A stretch of DNA of 64,000 nt from Streptomyces sp. Tu6071 (GCF_000213055.1 NZ_CM001165.1:5788945-5852944), one strand, 5' to 3'. Positions 7,265 through 16,383 are shown, numbered from the stretch's first letter. Translations and numbers: made by a program. The notes: generated from the sequence alone by a model not told the origin.

Positions 7265-8515
7265 TCAGTCCTTGGCCGGTGCGGTGAAGAGCGCGCGCCC
7301 CCACCAGTCGTGGGCGTCGCGCACCCCGGGCGGGATCGCGAAGAGCGCCGAACCGACGTGCTGGATGTACTCGTTGAGCGCGTCGTGGCGCGCGAGTTCG
7401 CGCTGCACGGGGATGAACCCGGTCCGGGGATCGCGCTGGTAGGCGAGGAAGAAGAGGCCCGCGTCGAGGCGACCGAGCCCGTCCGTGCCGTCCGTGAAGG
7501 AGTAGCCGCGCCGCAGGATGCGGTGCCCGCCGTGCGCGGCGGGCCGGGCGAGCCGCACGTGGGCGGTGGGCAGCATCGCGCGCGGGGACACCGGGTCGTG
7601 CTCGGCGAGCTTCCCGGCCGGTGCCCCGGTCCGCTTCGTCCGCCCGAAGACGTCCTCCTGCTCGCGCAGCGACGTGCGGTCCCACACCTCGATGTTCATG
7701 CGGATGCGCCGCGCGACGAGGTACGAGCCGCCCGCGAGCCACGCGGGCCCGTCCTTCTCCGGGACCCACACGTGCTGGTCGAGCGCGGCGGTCTCCCCGC
7801 CCGCGATGTTGTGGGTGCCGTCCTTGAACCCGAAGAGGTTGCGCGGCGTCTCGGCGCCGGGGGTCGTCGACGAGGTCTTGCCGAAGCCGAGCTGGGACCA
7901 GCGGATCGCGACGGTGCCGAAGCCGATGCGCGCGAGGTTGCGGATCGCGTGCACGGCCACCTGCGGGTCGTCGGCGCACGCCTGCACGCACAGGTCGCCG
8001 CCCCCGCGCGCCTTGTCGAGGTGGTCCCCGGGAAAGGCGGGCAACTCCTCCAGCGCGTCCGGGCGCCGGTCTTCGAGCCCGAAGCGCGTGAAGAGCGAGG
8101 GGCCGACGCCGAAGGTGAGGGTGAGGCGCGCGGGCGAGAGGCCGTACGCCTCGCCCGTGTCGTCCGGGGGCGCCTCGTCCGCGCCGAACGCGCCCTCGCC
8201 GACGGCGTGTCCGGCGGTCATGCGCGCGGCGGCCTTCGTCCACTCCTTCAGGAGGGCGACGAGGTCGGCGCGTTCGCTCGTCGTGACGTCGAAGGCGGCG
8301 AAGTGCAGGCGGTCCTGGACGGGGGTGGCGATCCCGGCCTGGTGGGCGCCGTGGAAGGGGACGGCGGCGGCGGGCGCTGCCTTCGCGTCCCCGTCGTCGA
8401 GCGCGAGCGCGGTGCCGGTGGCGGCGCCCGCGCCGAGCACGAGCCCGGCGCCGCCCCAGCCGAGCAGGTTCCTCCGGGAGGGCCCGCCGTGGGCCCCCTG
8501 TTCGTCCGCGCTCAC
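7265..8515 (-). CDS. efeB: Dyp-type heme peroxidase, Tat-exported (EfeB)
   Basis: 416 residues from GTG 8515. The GTG overlaps the efeO stop codon (GTGA), so translation is coupled. The N-terminus has a twin-arginine signal (SRRNLLGWGG then a hydrophobic stretch), so it is exported folded with its cofactor. The Dyp motif GFKDGT with catalytic Asp is at about residues 222-227, followed by the heme-ligand region (AMLPTAHVRLA) in the C-terminal half. EfeB proteins oxidise iron, and have been proposed to extract iron from heme, before uptake through EfeU. Its place in a cluster that also imports heme makes either role plausible. The long alternative frame that reads through from upstream is an artefact of GC content. 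Confidence 0.92.
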   Translation of the reverse strand: MSADEQGAHGGPSRRNLLGWGGAGLVLGAGAATGTALALDDGDAKAAPAAAVPFHGAHQAGIATPVQDRLHFAAFDVTTSERADLVALLKEWTKAAARMTAGHAVGEGAFGADEAPPDDTGEAYGLSPARLTLTFGVGPSLFTRFGLEDRRPDALEELPAFPGDHLDKARGGGDLCVQACADDPQVAVHAIRNLARIGFGTVAIRWSQLGFGKTSSTTPGAETPRNLFGFKDGTHNIAGGETAALDQHVWVPEKDGPAWLAGGSYLVARRIRMNIEVWDRTSLREQEDVFGRTKRTGAPAGKLAEHDPVSPRAMLPTAHVRLARPAAHGGHRILRRGYSFTDGTDGLGRLDAGLFFLAYQRDPRTGFIPVQRELARHDALNEYIQHVGSALFAIPPGVRDAHDWWGRALFTAPAKD

Positions 8516-9660
8516 TTGCCCACGACCGCCGCTGCGAGCTTCGAGAGCGGCTCGGCGAGCGCGTTGACGCCGTCCGAGAGCTTCTTGCGCCGCGCTTCCC
8601 CGACCTTGTCGTAGGAGGTGAACTCGTAGGAGTCGGGGCTCGGGCGGTAGGCGTCGAGCTGCTTGTCGAGCGCGGCGAAGCGGGTGTCCAACCGGGCGAC
8701 CAGATCGGGGTCGTTGGTCTTGGCGACGGCCCGCAGGAGCGTGTACGCCTTCTCGGCGCCCTCGACGTTCGCCTTGAAGTCCACGAGGTCGGTGTGCGAG
8801 TAGCGCTCCTCCTCGCCGGTCACCTTGCCGGTCGCGACCTCGTCGAGGAGGTCCTTGGCGCCATTGGCCATCGAGGTCGGCGTGATGACGGCGCGGCCGA
8901 CGCGCCGCTGCCAGTCCTTGAGGTCCTTGTCGAGCCGCGTCGCGAGGGTCTTCTCCTCGGCGCCGATCTTCCCGTCCTCGAAGAGGGCCTTCTCCAGGCG
9001 GTGCCAGCCCGTCCACTTCTGGCCCTTCTCCAGGCCGTCCGCGCGCGTGTCGGTCTTCGGGTCGATGTCCCCGAAGGACTCGGCGACGGGCTCGGTGCGC
9101 TCCCAGCCGATGCGCGAGGGCGCGTACGCCTTCTTCGCCGCGTCCAGCTCGCCCGCGCGGATCGCGTCCGTGAACACCATGACCTTGGGCAGCGTCTGGT
9201 CCGCCTGGTCCTGCGCGTAGTCGCGGTACGCGGAGACCGCCGCGTCGAGGCGCGGGTCGCGCTCGGCTGCGGAGCCCTTCCCGGAGACGGTGAGCTTCTG
9301 CCGCACGCCGTGGCCGACCATCCCGGGACGGCACGCGATCTCGTAACTGCCCGCTTTGACCTCGGCGGTGAGCGTGTACGAGACGCCGGGCCCGATGTTC
9401 TCCTTCTCGGAGACGATCCGCCCGTCCGGCATCACGATCTCGACCTCGGTCGCCCGCTTGCCCTTGTTCGCGATGGCGAGCGTGACCTTGCCCGCCTTCG
9501 CGGTCTTCGCGGTCGTGTCGCACGTCGTGTCGGCCGCGGTGACCCCGATGGCCCCGTCCTCGCCCGCTTTCGCGTCGCTCTTCTCGGTGCAGGCGGTGAG
9601 CCCGCCGAGGGCCAGGGCGCCGCTGAGCACGGCGAGTACGGGACGACGCAGGGGACGCAT
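8512..9660 (-). CDS. efeO: EfeO: cupredoxin plus M75 peptidase-like iron-binding lipoprotein
   Basis: 382 residues. A lipobox (GLTAC, Cys about 24) anchors it outside the membrane. The N-terminal third is a cupredoxin-like domain. The C-terminal two thirds is the imelysin/M75 domain, whose HxxEK-type motif (WHRLEKALF) lies about 220 residues in and is the presumed metal site. EfeO collects iron and passes it to the EfeU permease. It is the first gene of the efeO-efeB-efeU-lipoprotein operon on the minus strand. About 80 bp upstream lies a 19-bp iron-box-like sequence, so iron-replete repression by a DmdR/IdeR-type regulator is expected. Confidence 0.92.
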   Translation of the reverse strand: MRPLRRPVLAVLSGALALGGLTACTEKSDAKAGEDGAIGVTAADTTCDTTAKTAKAGKVTLAIANKGKRATEVEIVMPDGRIVSEKENIGPGVSYTLTAEVKAGSYEIACRPGMVGHGVRQKLTVSGKGSAAERDPRLDAAVSAYRDYAQDQADQTLPKVMVFTDAIRAGELDAAKKAYAPSRIGWERTEPVAESFGDIDPKTDTRADGLEKGQKWTGWHRLEKALFEDGKIGAEEKTLATRLDKDLKDWQRRVGRAVITPTSMANGAKDLLDEVATGKVTGEEERYSHTDLVDFKANVEGAEKAYTLLRAVAKTNDPDLVARLDTRFAALDKQLDAYRPSPDSYEFTSYDKVGEARRKKLSDGVNALAEPLSKLAAAVVGK

Positions 9661-9738
9661 GAGAGTGCTCCAGGACCACGAAGCGACGGCCGCGGAGGGT
9701 CCGCCGGGGAAGGGGAGTGCCGGTGAGGCGACCCTAAT

Positions 9739-9757
9739 TTAGCTGAGCCTTACCTCA
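9739..9757 (-). promoter_or_regulatory. Iron box (DmdR/IdeR-type operator) in front of efeO
   Basis: Read on the minus strand the site is TGAGGTAAGGCTCAGCTAA. It matches the actinobacterial iron box TTAGGTTAGGCTCACCTAA at 16 of 19 positions and lies about 80 bp upstream of the efeO start. Two similar sites occur at 13027 and 18853, both beside heme genes, which supports a shared iron regulator. Regulator identity is inferred. Confidence 0.72.
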
Positions 9758-9847
9758 CCGGAACACCGGCTTCTCGTGATCTGCCTCTCATCCGTGAGGA
9801 ACAGTCATGAAAGGGTCAAGGCGAAGTCAAGTACGGCCCTGCCGGAG

Positions 9848-10687
9848 TCACTTGAGGGCGGCCCGGACCGGGAGGACCAGGGGGTCGCCGCTCGCCGGGT
9901 GGGGGATGACCTCGATCGGCTGGCGGTAGACCTCGCTCAGCAGGTCCGCCGAGAGGACCTCGGCGGGGGGCCCGTCCGCCCTGACGCGGCCGTCGTGGAG
10001 GACCGCGACACGGTGCGCGTACGCGGCGGCGAGACCGAGGTCGTGGAGCACGACGACGACCGCGTCACCGGCCGCCGCCCGCTCGCGGCACACGCGCAGC
10101 ACGAGTTCCTGGTGGCGCAGGTCGAGCGCGGCCGTCGGCTCGTCGAGCAGCACGAGCGGGGCGCGCTGGGCGAGGACGCGCGCGAGCGCGACGCGGGCGC
10201 GCTCACCGCCGGAGAGCGCCGAGAAGGGGCGCCCCGCGAAGGCCGCCGTCTCCGTCGCCGCCATCGCCTCGCGCACCGCCGCCTCGTCCTGCTCCTCGCG
10301 CTCCGTGCCCGCCCACGGCGCCCGCCCCATAAGGACCACCTCTCGCGCGACGAACGGGAACGACAACGTCGCCGCCTGCGGCAACACCGCCCGGCGCAGC
10401 GCGAGTTCCGCCGCGCTCCACTCCCCGGCGGGCCGCCCCAGGATCTCAACCGCGCCCACGTCCGGGCGCGTGTCGGCGGCGAGCACCGCGAGGAGCGTCG
10501 ACTTCCCCGCCCCGTTCGGCCCGACGAGCGCGAGCACCTCCCCGGCCCGTACGGGCAGTTCGACGCCGCTCAGCACCGGCCGCCCCCCGAGCCCGAGCCC
10601 GACCCCCGCCGCCCGCGCCACCGTCTCACCGGGCACCGGCCGCCCCGGCAGCCGCCGCGCGCGCCCGCCCGTCCCGTACCACCTCAT
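9848..10687 (-). CDS. hmuV: Heme ABC transporter ATP-binding protein
   Basis: 279 residues. ATG 10687 overlaps the stop of the permease gene (ATGA), fixing the start. Walker A is GPNGAGKST (about residues 55-63), the ABC signature is LSGGERARV and Walker B is VLLDEPTAALD, followed by the switch His in LHDLG. It belongs to the FecE/BtuD/HmuV subfamily that powers iron-siderophore, cobalamin and heme importers. Context (HtaA proteins, HmuT, HmuU, nearby heme oxygenase) points to heme. It is the last gene of the hmuTUV operon. Downstream, 9688-9847 holds the efeO promoter region and no gene. Confidence 0.9.
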   Translation of the reverse strand: MRWYGTGGRARRLPGRPVPGETVARAAGVGLGLGGRPVLSGVELPVRAGEVLALVGPNGAGKSTLLAVLAADTRPDVGAVEILGRPAGEWSAAELALRRAVLPQAATLSFPFVAREVVLMGRAPWAGTEREEQDEAAVREAMAATETAAFAGRPFSALSGGERARVALARVLAQRAPLVLLDEPTAALDLRHQELVLRVCRERAAAGDAVVVVLHDLGLAAAYAHRVAVLHDGRVRADGPPAEVLSADLLSEVYRQPIEVIPHPASGDPLVLPVRAALK

Positions 10688-11847
10688 GCCCAGCCTCCCT
10701 GCTTGCGACGGGTCCTGCGCAGCAGCCAGAAGAAGAACGGGCTGCCGAAGAGCGCCGTCAGCACCCCGAGCGGCAACTCCGCCGGAGCCGCGACGGTACG
10801 GGCCGCGAGGTCCGCGCCCACGAGCACGAGCCCCCCGCCGAGCGCGCTCGCCGGGACGAGGAAGCGGTGCCCGGGACCCGCCGCCATGCGCAGCAGGTGC
10901 GGCACGAGCAGCCCCACGAACGAGATGATCCCGGAGACCGCGACAGCGGCGGCCGTCAGCAGCGCCACGACGAGCACCAGGACGAGCCGCAGCCGCTCCA
11001 CGTCCACGCCCAGGTGCCGCGCCGGGCGTTCGCCGAGCGCGAGCAGGTCGAGCTTGCGCGCGTGCAGCGGCGCCACCGCGAGCCCGAGGAGCGCGCACGG
11101 CAGGACGGCGAGGACCTTCGGCCACGTGGCCTGCGCGAGGGAGCCGAGCTGCCAGAAGGTGATCTGCGAGACCTGCGCGTTGTCCGCGAAGAAGACGAAC
11201 AGGCCGATGAGCGCGCCCGCAAAAGCGTTGACCGCGATCCCGGTGAGGATCAGCGTCACCACCTCGGTCCGCCCGCCCGCGCGCGAGAGCGTGTAGACGA
11301 GCAGGACCGTCGCGAGTCCCGCGACGAACGCGAAGACCGACACCGTCCAGGTGCCGAGGAAGGTGATGCCGAGCGCGATCGAGGCGACCGCGCCGACCGC
11401 CGCGCCCGAGGAGATCCCGATGACGCCCGGCTCCGCGAGCGGATTGCCGAACACGCCCTGCATGAGCGCCCCCGCGCAGCCGAGCGAGGCCCCGACGAGC
11501 AGCGCGAGCACGACCCTCGGCAGTCGCACGTTCCACAGCACGCTCTCGCCGACCCGGTCGAGCGCGTGCCCGCCGACGCCCACCTTGTGCGCGAGCGAGG
11601 CGAGGAGGTCGCCGAGCGGGATGTGGTAGGCGCCGACGCTCGCGGAGACGAGGCACAGGCCGACGAGGGCGAGGACGAGGACGGGCGTGAGGACGCGGGT
11701 GACGGGGCGGGGGGCCCTGGGCGAGAGGGCCTTGGGTGAGAGGGCGTCGGGTGAGGGGGCGTCGGGTGAAGGGGCGGGTCCGCGCCGGGGTTCCGCTCCC
11801 TCCGGGGCGGGGGCTTCGTCGGCGCGTACCGCCTCGGAGGCCGTCAT
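10684..11847 (-). CDS. hmuU: Heme ABC transporter permease, FecCD family
   Basis: 387 residues. An unusual N-terminal cytoplasmic tail of about 50 residues made of Ser-Pro repeats precedes nine to ten membrane helices of the FecCD/BtuC type. Family landmarks seen are RLPRVVLALLVGASLGCAGA, the GNPLAEPGVIGISSGAA loop and the late ISFVGLLVPHLLR segment, which contacts the ATPase. ATG 11847 overlaps the hmuT stop (ATGA) and the 3' end overlaps hmuV, so the three genes form a tightly coupled operon. Function is import of heme (or a siderophore) handed over by HmuT. The N-terminal repeats are encoded by four 15-bp tandem units and are likely variable between strains. Confidence 0.9.
   Translation of the reverse strand: MTASEAVRADEAPAPEGAEPRRGPAPSPDAPSPDALSPKALSPRAPRPVTRVLTPVLVLALVGLCLVSASVGAYHIPLGDLLASLAHKVGVGGHALDRVGESVLWNVRLPRVVLALLVGASLGCAGALMQGVFGNPLAEPGVIGISSGAAVGAVASIALGITFLGTWTVSVFAFVAGLATVLLVYTLSRAGGRTEVVTLILTGIAVNAFAGALIGLFVFFADNAQVSQITFWQLGSLAQATWPKVLAVLPCALLGLAVAPLHARKLDLLALGERPARHLGVDVERLRLVLVLVVALLTAAAVAVSGIISFVGLLVPHLLRMAAGPGHRFLVPASALGGGLVLVGADLAARTVAAPAELPLGVLTALFGSPFFFWLLRRTRRKQGGWA
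11719..11778. repeat. Four 15-bp tandem repeats inside hmuU
   Basis: Units start at 11719, 11734, 11749 and 11764 and follow the pattern GGGTGAGAGGGCGTC with a few changes. They encode the Ser-Pro-rich repeats of the HmuU N-terminal tail. Because 15 is a multiple of three, copy-number change would keep the frame. Confidence 0.85.
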
Positions 11848-12959
11848 CCCTTGCCGCCCTTGCCGGAGGTGCCGCCGTTGCCGGACGTGCCGCCCTTGCC
11901 GTAGAGCTGGTCCACGAGGGTCGCCAGGACCTCGTCCGTGCGCGGGCCGTAGTTCAGGAGGACGCCGTCGTCCACCGCGACGACGCGGCGGTCGAGACCG
12001 GCGGGGGTCTCGGCGACGCCGGGGATCTTGAGGAGCCCGTCGACGCCGCCGACCGAGTCGAGTCCCTTGCTCATGACGAGGATCGCGTCGGGCGCCGCCT
12101 TCGCGAGGGCCTCGCTCGTGATCGCCGTGAAGTCCTTGCGCAGCCCCGATTCCTTGCCCGCGTCCACCGCGCCGGCCGCCTCCAGGAGCGAACTCGCCCC
12201 GGACTCCGCGCCGCCGAGGAGGTAGACGGAGGCCGTGCCGCGCAGGTAGAGGAAGGCGACGCGGGGGCGGTCGGCGTGCGCGGGGATCTTCTCGCGCTCG
12301 GCGGCGAGGCGTTCGTCGGCGCGCTTGGCGAGCGCGTCGCCCGCGCCGGGGACGCCGAGGGTCCGCGCGACGGCGTGGATGCGCTTGTCGACGTCGTCGA
12401 GGCTCTTCGCCGGATCGAGGATCACGAGCGGGACGCCCGCGTCGCGTATCTGCTCGATCGCCTCGGCGGGGCCGGTCGTGGACTCGGCGAGGACGAGCGT
12501 CGGGTGCAGCGAGAGGACGTTCTCGGCCGAGACGTCGTGCGCGCGCGTCACGAGGGGCAGCTTCCTCGCCTGCTCGAAGGTCGCCGTGACGTCCTTCGCC
12601 ACGACGTGGTCGCCGAGCCCGAGGCTGAAGACGAGTTCGCTGATGCTCCCGGTCAGCGGCACGATCCGCGAGACGTCCCGCACGGTGACGGTGTGCCCGT
12701 CGGCCGACTTCACCCGCACCGGCAGCTCCGGCGCGGGCTTCCCGGGCAGCGGTTCGACGCGGTCGCGGTGCGCGGCGGCGCTCGCCGAGGCCCTGGGGGC
12801 GCCCCCGTTCCCCGTACCGCCGGAGCCGCCGTCCGTGCCGCAGGCCGCGACGGCGAGTACGGCGAGCAGGGCGGCGCCGAGCCGGAAGCGGGCCGTGAAC
12901 GAGAGCCGTCTCGCGGCCGTGGACGACGGCCTCAGTTGCGTGCGCACCCGATCAACCAT
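11844..12959 (-). CDS. hmuT: Heme-binding lipoprotein of the ABC importer
   Basis: 371 residues. Signal peptide with lipobox AVAACG (Cys about residue 40), then a Gly/Ser/Thr linker and a class III periplasmic-binding-protein fold (vitamin B12/heme type). Landmarks are the SISELVFSLGLGDHVVAKD segment and a central HPTLVLAES. It receives heme outside the membrane and delivers it to HmuU. The C-terminus ends in a short Gly-rich repeat (TSGNGG, TSGKGG), which is odd for this family. The gene is first in the hmuTUV operon. Its promoter faces the HtaA gene across a 184-bp region carrying an iron box at 13027. Heme rather than siderophore is inferred from the HtaA neighbours. Confidence 0.9.
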   Translation of the reverse strand: MVDRVRTQLRPSSTAARRLSFTARFRLGAALLAVLAVAACGTDGGSGGTGNGGAPRASASAAAHRDRVEPLPGKPAPELPVRVKSADGHTVTVRDVSRIVPLTGSISELVFSLGLGDHVVAKDVTATFEQARKLPLVTRAHDVSAENVLSLHPTLVLAESTTGPAEAIEQIRDAGVPLVILDPAKSLDDVDKRIHAVARTLGVPGAGDALAKRADERLAAEREKIPAHADRPRVAFLYLRGTASVYLLGGAESGASSLLEAAGAVDAGKESGLRKDFTAITSEALAKAAPDAILVMSKGLDSVGGVDGLLKIPGVAETPAGLDRRVVAVDDGVLLNYGPRTDEVLATLVDQLYGKGGTSGNGGTSGKGGKG

Positions 12960-13026
12960 CCTGTCGTGCTGGGTTCGTGCTGGTTTGTGCGGGAACCGGG
13001 GGGTTCCCGGGACCGCAGGTCATACA

Positions 13027-13045
13027 TTAGGTTAGCCTTACCTCA
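13027..13045. promoter_or_regulatory. Iron box between hmuT and the HtaA genes
   Basis: TTAGGTTAGCCTTACCTCA matches the iron-box consensus TTAGGTTAGGCTAACCTAA at most positions. It is about 70 bp from hmuT and 100 bp from the htaA start, so one operator could control both divergent transcripts. Confidence 0.8.
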
Positions 13046-13143
13046 TTGACCAGGGCTTTGCCGGGTTGACCCGTCCTTTCCCTTTGGCCCCCCTGTACCG
13101 CCGCACGCCCTCCGGTGCCGTGCGCCCTTCCCTGAAGGTGTCC

Positions 13144-14604
13144 ATGACGCACGCATCGCGCAGCCGCCCGGCACGCTCCGCGGCCCTCGCCCTGCTGCTC
13201 GCACTCGCTCTCGCCCTGCTCCCGCCCGGCAACGCGCGGGCGGCCGAGCGCACGGTGAGCGGCGGGCGGCTCGACTGGGGGATCAAGTCCTCGTTCCAGA
13301 GCTACGTCACCGGGCCCATCGCACAGGGCAGTTGGAGCCTGAGCGGCGGCGTCGGCACCGTCGGGGGCAGCCAGTTCCGCTTCCCCTCGGCGACCGGCAC
13401 GTACGACCCGGACAGCGGCGCGCTGAGCACGAGCTTCGCGGGCGGGGTGCGCTTCGTCGGGCACAAGAAGGGCGCCGCGTACGAACTCGACCTCACCATC
13501 AGCCGCCCCACCGTCCGCATCGCCGACGGCGCGGGCACGCTCTACGCCGACATGCGGAGCAAGGCGAAGGGCAGCGGGCAGTGGAGCACCCGCGGTCAGG
13601 TCCCGCTCGCCACACTGAACCTCGGCGGGATCGGCACCAAGGGCGGGGGTACCCCGATCGGCCTCGCCCACGTGCCCGCGACGCTCACCGCGCAGGGCGC
13701 GAGCGCCTTCGCCGGCTACTACACGGCGGGCACCGCGCTCGACCCCGTCACCCTCTCCGTCGACGTCCTCGCCGCCGCCAAGTCCCCCACGCGGTCGAAG
13801 AGTCCGAGCCCTTCGAAGAGCCCCGAGAAGAAGACCGCGAGCCCCGCGAAGGCCGCCCGCATCGAGGACGCGGCGCTCGACTGGGGCGTGCGCCGCACGT
13901 GGCGCGAGTACGTGACGGGCCCGGTCGCCGAGGGCGAGTGGACCCTCAAGGACGGCGCGCAGGACGGCGGCGCGCTCTACCGCTTCCCGCGCGGCTCCGG
14001 CACGTACGAGGCGAGGGACGGCCGTCTCGACGCGGACTTCACCGGCACGCTCCGCTTCACCGGAGCCCACGACCTCGACCTGAGCCTCGCCGCGCCCCAC
14101 GTGAAGGTGCGCGCGGGCAAGGGCACGCTCAGCGCGAAGGTGGCCCGGGGCGGCGCGAAGGCCCGCACCCGCACCCTCGTCACCTTCGACGCGAAGAAGC
14201 TGAAGGAGGACGACGGCCTCGTGCTGCTCACCGAGGCCCCCGCGGAACTCACCGCCGAGGGCGCCGAGGTCTTCGGCGGTGTCTACAAGACGGGCACCGC
14301 GATGGACCCCGTCTCGCTCGCCGTCGCCCTCGACGACTCCGCACGACTCCCCGCCCTGCCCGACATCGGCAGCGACGCCTCCGCCGCGCCGGAGAAGGCC
14401 ACCCGGACCACCCCTTCCCCCACGGCGAGCCCCGCCGTGACCGCCTCCGCCTCCGACGACGACTCCCCGGCCCTGCCGCTCGCGCTCGGCGCGGGAGCCG
14501 TCGTCCTGATCGCCGCCGCGGGCACGGCCTACGGGCTCACCCGCAGGCGCAAGGCGCGCGCGGACGCCGGGGACGCCACCGGGGGGACGGACCCGGGCGC
14601 GTGA
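13144..14604 (+). CDS. Secreted heme-binding protein with two HtaA domains and a C-terminal membrane anchor
   Basis: 486 residues from ATG 13144 (GAAGG nine bases before). An upstream in-frame ATG at 13066 would give an implausible 26-residue extension. A Sec signal peptide is followed by two HtaA domains, about residues 40-205 and 235-405. Each opens with LDWG(I/V)(K/R).(S/T) and contains the Y-V-T-G-P and FxFP/GTY patterns of heme-binding HtaA modules known in corynebacteria. A Ser-Pro-Lys linker separates them. The end has a hydrophobic helix and an Arg-rich tail (TRRRKAR) but no sortase motif. It probably takes heme outside the cell and passes it to HmuT. It shares the iron-box region with hmuT and is followed by a second HtaA gene. 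Confidence 0.9.
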   Translation: MTHASRSRPARSAALALLLALALALLPPGNARAAERTVSGGRLDWGIKSSFQSYVTGPIAQGSWSLSGGVGTVGGSQFRFPSATGTYDPDSGALSTSFAGGVRFVGHKKGAAYELDLTISRPTVRIADGAGTLYADMRSKAKGSGQWSTRGQVPLATLNLGGIGTKGGGTPIGLAHVPATLTAQGASAFAGYYTAGTALDPVTLSVDVLAAAKSPTRSKSPSPSKSPEKKTASPAKAARIEDAALDWGVRRTWREYVTGPVAEGEWTLKDGAQDGGALYRFPRGSGTYEARDGRLDADFTGTLRFTGAHDLDLSLAAPHVKVRAGKGTLSAKVARGGAKARTRTLVTFDAKKLKEDDGLVLLTEAPAELTAEGAEVFGGVYKTGTAMDPVSLAVALDDSARLPALPDIGSDASAAPEKATRTTPSPTASPAVTASASDDDSPALPLALGAGAVVLIAAAGTAYGLTRRRKARADAGDATGGTDPGA

Positions 14605-14722
14605 CCGGACGGCGTACCCCCGTACGCCGTCCGCCCCGCGCGACGGAGCCCCGTCCCCCACCCCACCACCCACCACCGCCCCCGCAGCAGGAGGCGGTCC
14701 ACCCGAGGAGCAGCAAGCCACC

Positions 14723-16312
14723 ATGGCAGTCACCAGACGCCGCAAGACCACCGTCCTGGCGGCGGCCGTCGCCACCGCGGCGGCGCTCGGCACCGGCGCG
14801 CTCACCCTGCCCGCCGCCTCCGCCGCCCCGCGGGCCGCCGGGGCACCGACCATCACGCTCAAGGACGGGACGCTCGACTGGGGCGTCAAGGAGTCCTTCC
14901 GCAAGTACCTCCTCTCGCCCATCGCGCACGGCAAGATCACCATGGGCGACGGCGCCACGCAGGCCGAAGGCAACGGCCCCTTCACCTTCACGGGCGGCAC
15001 CGGCACGTACGACACCGGCAGCCACGGCACGCACACCGCCTTCAACGGCAGCGTGCGCTTCGAGGGCCACGAGGGCGTCCTCGACATCGAGCTGAGCGAC
15101 CTCCAGGTCACGACGACCACGACCGGCGGCGGCATCTCCGCCGACGTCACGACCGTCGCGGACGGCAAGTCGACGACCGATCAGGATGTCGTCATCGCCG
15201 ACCTGAGCCTCGACGGCATCCGTCCGGGTACGGGCGCGGGCGGCGCGATGGTCTTCAAGGACATCCCCGCCACGCTCACCGCCGACGGCTCGAAGGCGTT
15301 CCAGGGCTTCTACCAGGCCGGTGCCGTGCTCGACGCCGCGACCCTCTCGGTGACCGCCGACAGCGGCAAGCCCTCGGAGGAGCCGACGACGGGCCCGACG
15401 GACGAGCCCACGACGGGTCCGACGGACGAGCCCAGCGGCAAGCCCTCCGAGGAGCCGAGCGGCAAGCCGTCGGAGGAGCCGAGTGGCAGGCCGTCCGAGG
15501 AGCCGGGCGGTGAGCCGAGCGGTGAGCCCACCGGCAAGCCCAGCGAGACCCCGGCCGGCTCCGGCGGCGTCGCCAAGGGCGCCCTGACCTGGGGCCTCAA
15601 GGAGTCGTGGCGCAAGTACATCGCGACCGGCGGCGGCAGCGAGGTCTCCGGCGGCGCGAAGAAGAGCGGCGACGTCTTCACCTTCCCGTACACGTCGGGC
15701 ACCGCCGACGCGGGCGCCGAGAAGACCGACGCGGCCTTCGGCGGCGGCGTGCGCTTCACGTACAAGGCGCACGGCATCGACATGGAGTTCAGCGACGTCA
15801 AGGTCGTCACGAGCGGCACCAAGGGCACCCTGACGCTCGACGTCACGACCCCGCAGGGCACCAAGGACGACGTCGACTTCGCGAAGCTCGACCTCTCCTC
15901 GGCCTCCTACGCCGTCAAGAACGACGTCCTGACGCTCGACCAGGTCCCCGCGGTCTTCACGGCGGCGGGCGCGGCGGCCTTCGCCAACGACACGACCGGC
16001 TCGCTCTACAAGGCCGGGGACGCCCTCGACCCCGTCACCGTGAGCCTCGCCCTGAGCGACGACGCCGACCTCCCGGCCGCGGGCTCGGGGTCGGGCAACG
16101 GCGGCGGCACCGGCACCGGCACCGGAGCGGGCGGTACGGGCTCCGGCGCCAGCGGCTCGGGCTTCGGCACGAGCGGCGCGACGGGCTCCCTCGCCTCGAC
16201 GGGCGCGGGCCTGCCCACGGGTCCGCTCCTCGGCGGTGCCGCCGCCGTCGTCGCGGCCGGAACGGGCGCCCTGTACGCCGCCCGCCGCCGCCGCGCCACC
16301 GAGCAGGCGTGA
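14723..16312 (+). CDS. Wall-anchored heme-binding protein, two HtaA domains with LAxTG sortase signal
   Basis: 529 residues from ATG 14723. Signal peptide, HtaA domain 1 (about residues 45-210, DGTLDWGVKESFRKY), a Pro/Glu/Ser/Gly repeat linker (about 215-275), HtaA domain 2 (about 280-455, GALTWGLKESWRKY), a Gly-Thr-rich stalk, then LASTG, a hydrophobic helix and RRRR. The last three parts are the layout of a class E-type sortase substrate, so the protein should be bound covalently to peptidoglycan. Together with the membrane-anchored HtaA protein upstream it would form a wall-to-membrane heme relay ending at HmuTUV. The spacing of 118 bp suggests the same transcript. A strong hairpin follows it. 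Confidence 0.92.
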   Translation: MAVTRRRKTTVLAAAVATAAALGTGALTLPAASAAPRAAGAPTITLKDGTLDWGVKESFRKYLLSPIAHGKITMGDGATQAEGNGPFTFTGGTGTYDTGSHGTHTAFNGSVRFEGHEGVLDIELSDLQVTTTTTGGGISADVTTVADGKSTTDQDVVIADLSLDGIRPGTGAGGAMVFKDIPATLTADGSKAFQGFYQAGAVLDAATLSVTADSGKPSEEPTTGPTDEPTTGPTDEPSGKPSEEPSGKPSEEPSGRPSEEPGGEPSGEPTGKPSETPAGSGGVAKGALTWGLKESWRKYIATGGGSEVSGGAKKSGDVFTFPYTSGTADAGAEKTDAAFGGGVRFTYKAHGIDMEFSDVKVVTSGTKGTLTLDVTTPQGTKDDVDFAKLDLSSASYAVKNDVLTLDQVPAVFTAAGAAAFANDTTGSLYKAGDALDPVTVSLALSDDADLPAAGSGSGNGGGTGTGTGAGGTGSGASGSGFGTSGATGSLASTGAGLPTGPLLGGAAAVVAAGTGALYAARRRRATEQA

Positions 16313-16336
16313 GCGCCCACCCGGCCTGAGGGCCCC

Positions 16337-16383
16337 GGGGGCGGGGCGGTCGCTGTCGTCACGTGACCGCCGCCCCGCCCCCG
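16337..16383 (+). terminator. Terminator hairpin after the HtaA genes
   Basis: A G/C stem (GGGGGCGGGGCGGTC on the left, GACCGCCGCCCCGCCCCC on the right) with a 13-base loop, 25 bp after the stop. No T-run follows, as usual in Streptomyces. Confidence 0.7.

Noticed and set aside
7265..9679. One 804-residue fused protein spanning efeO and efeB
   Set aside because: Its first half is an out-of-frame reading of efeO. The real efeB starts at GTG 8515.
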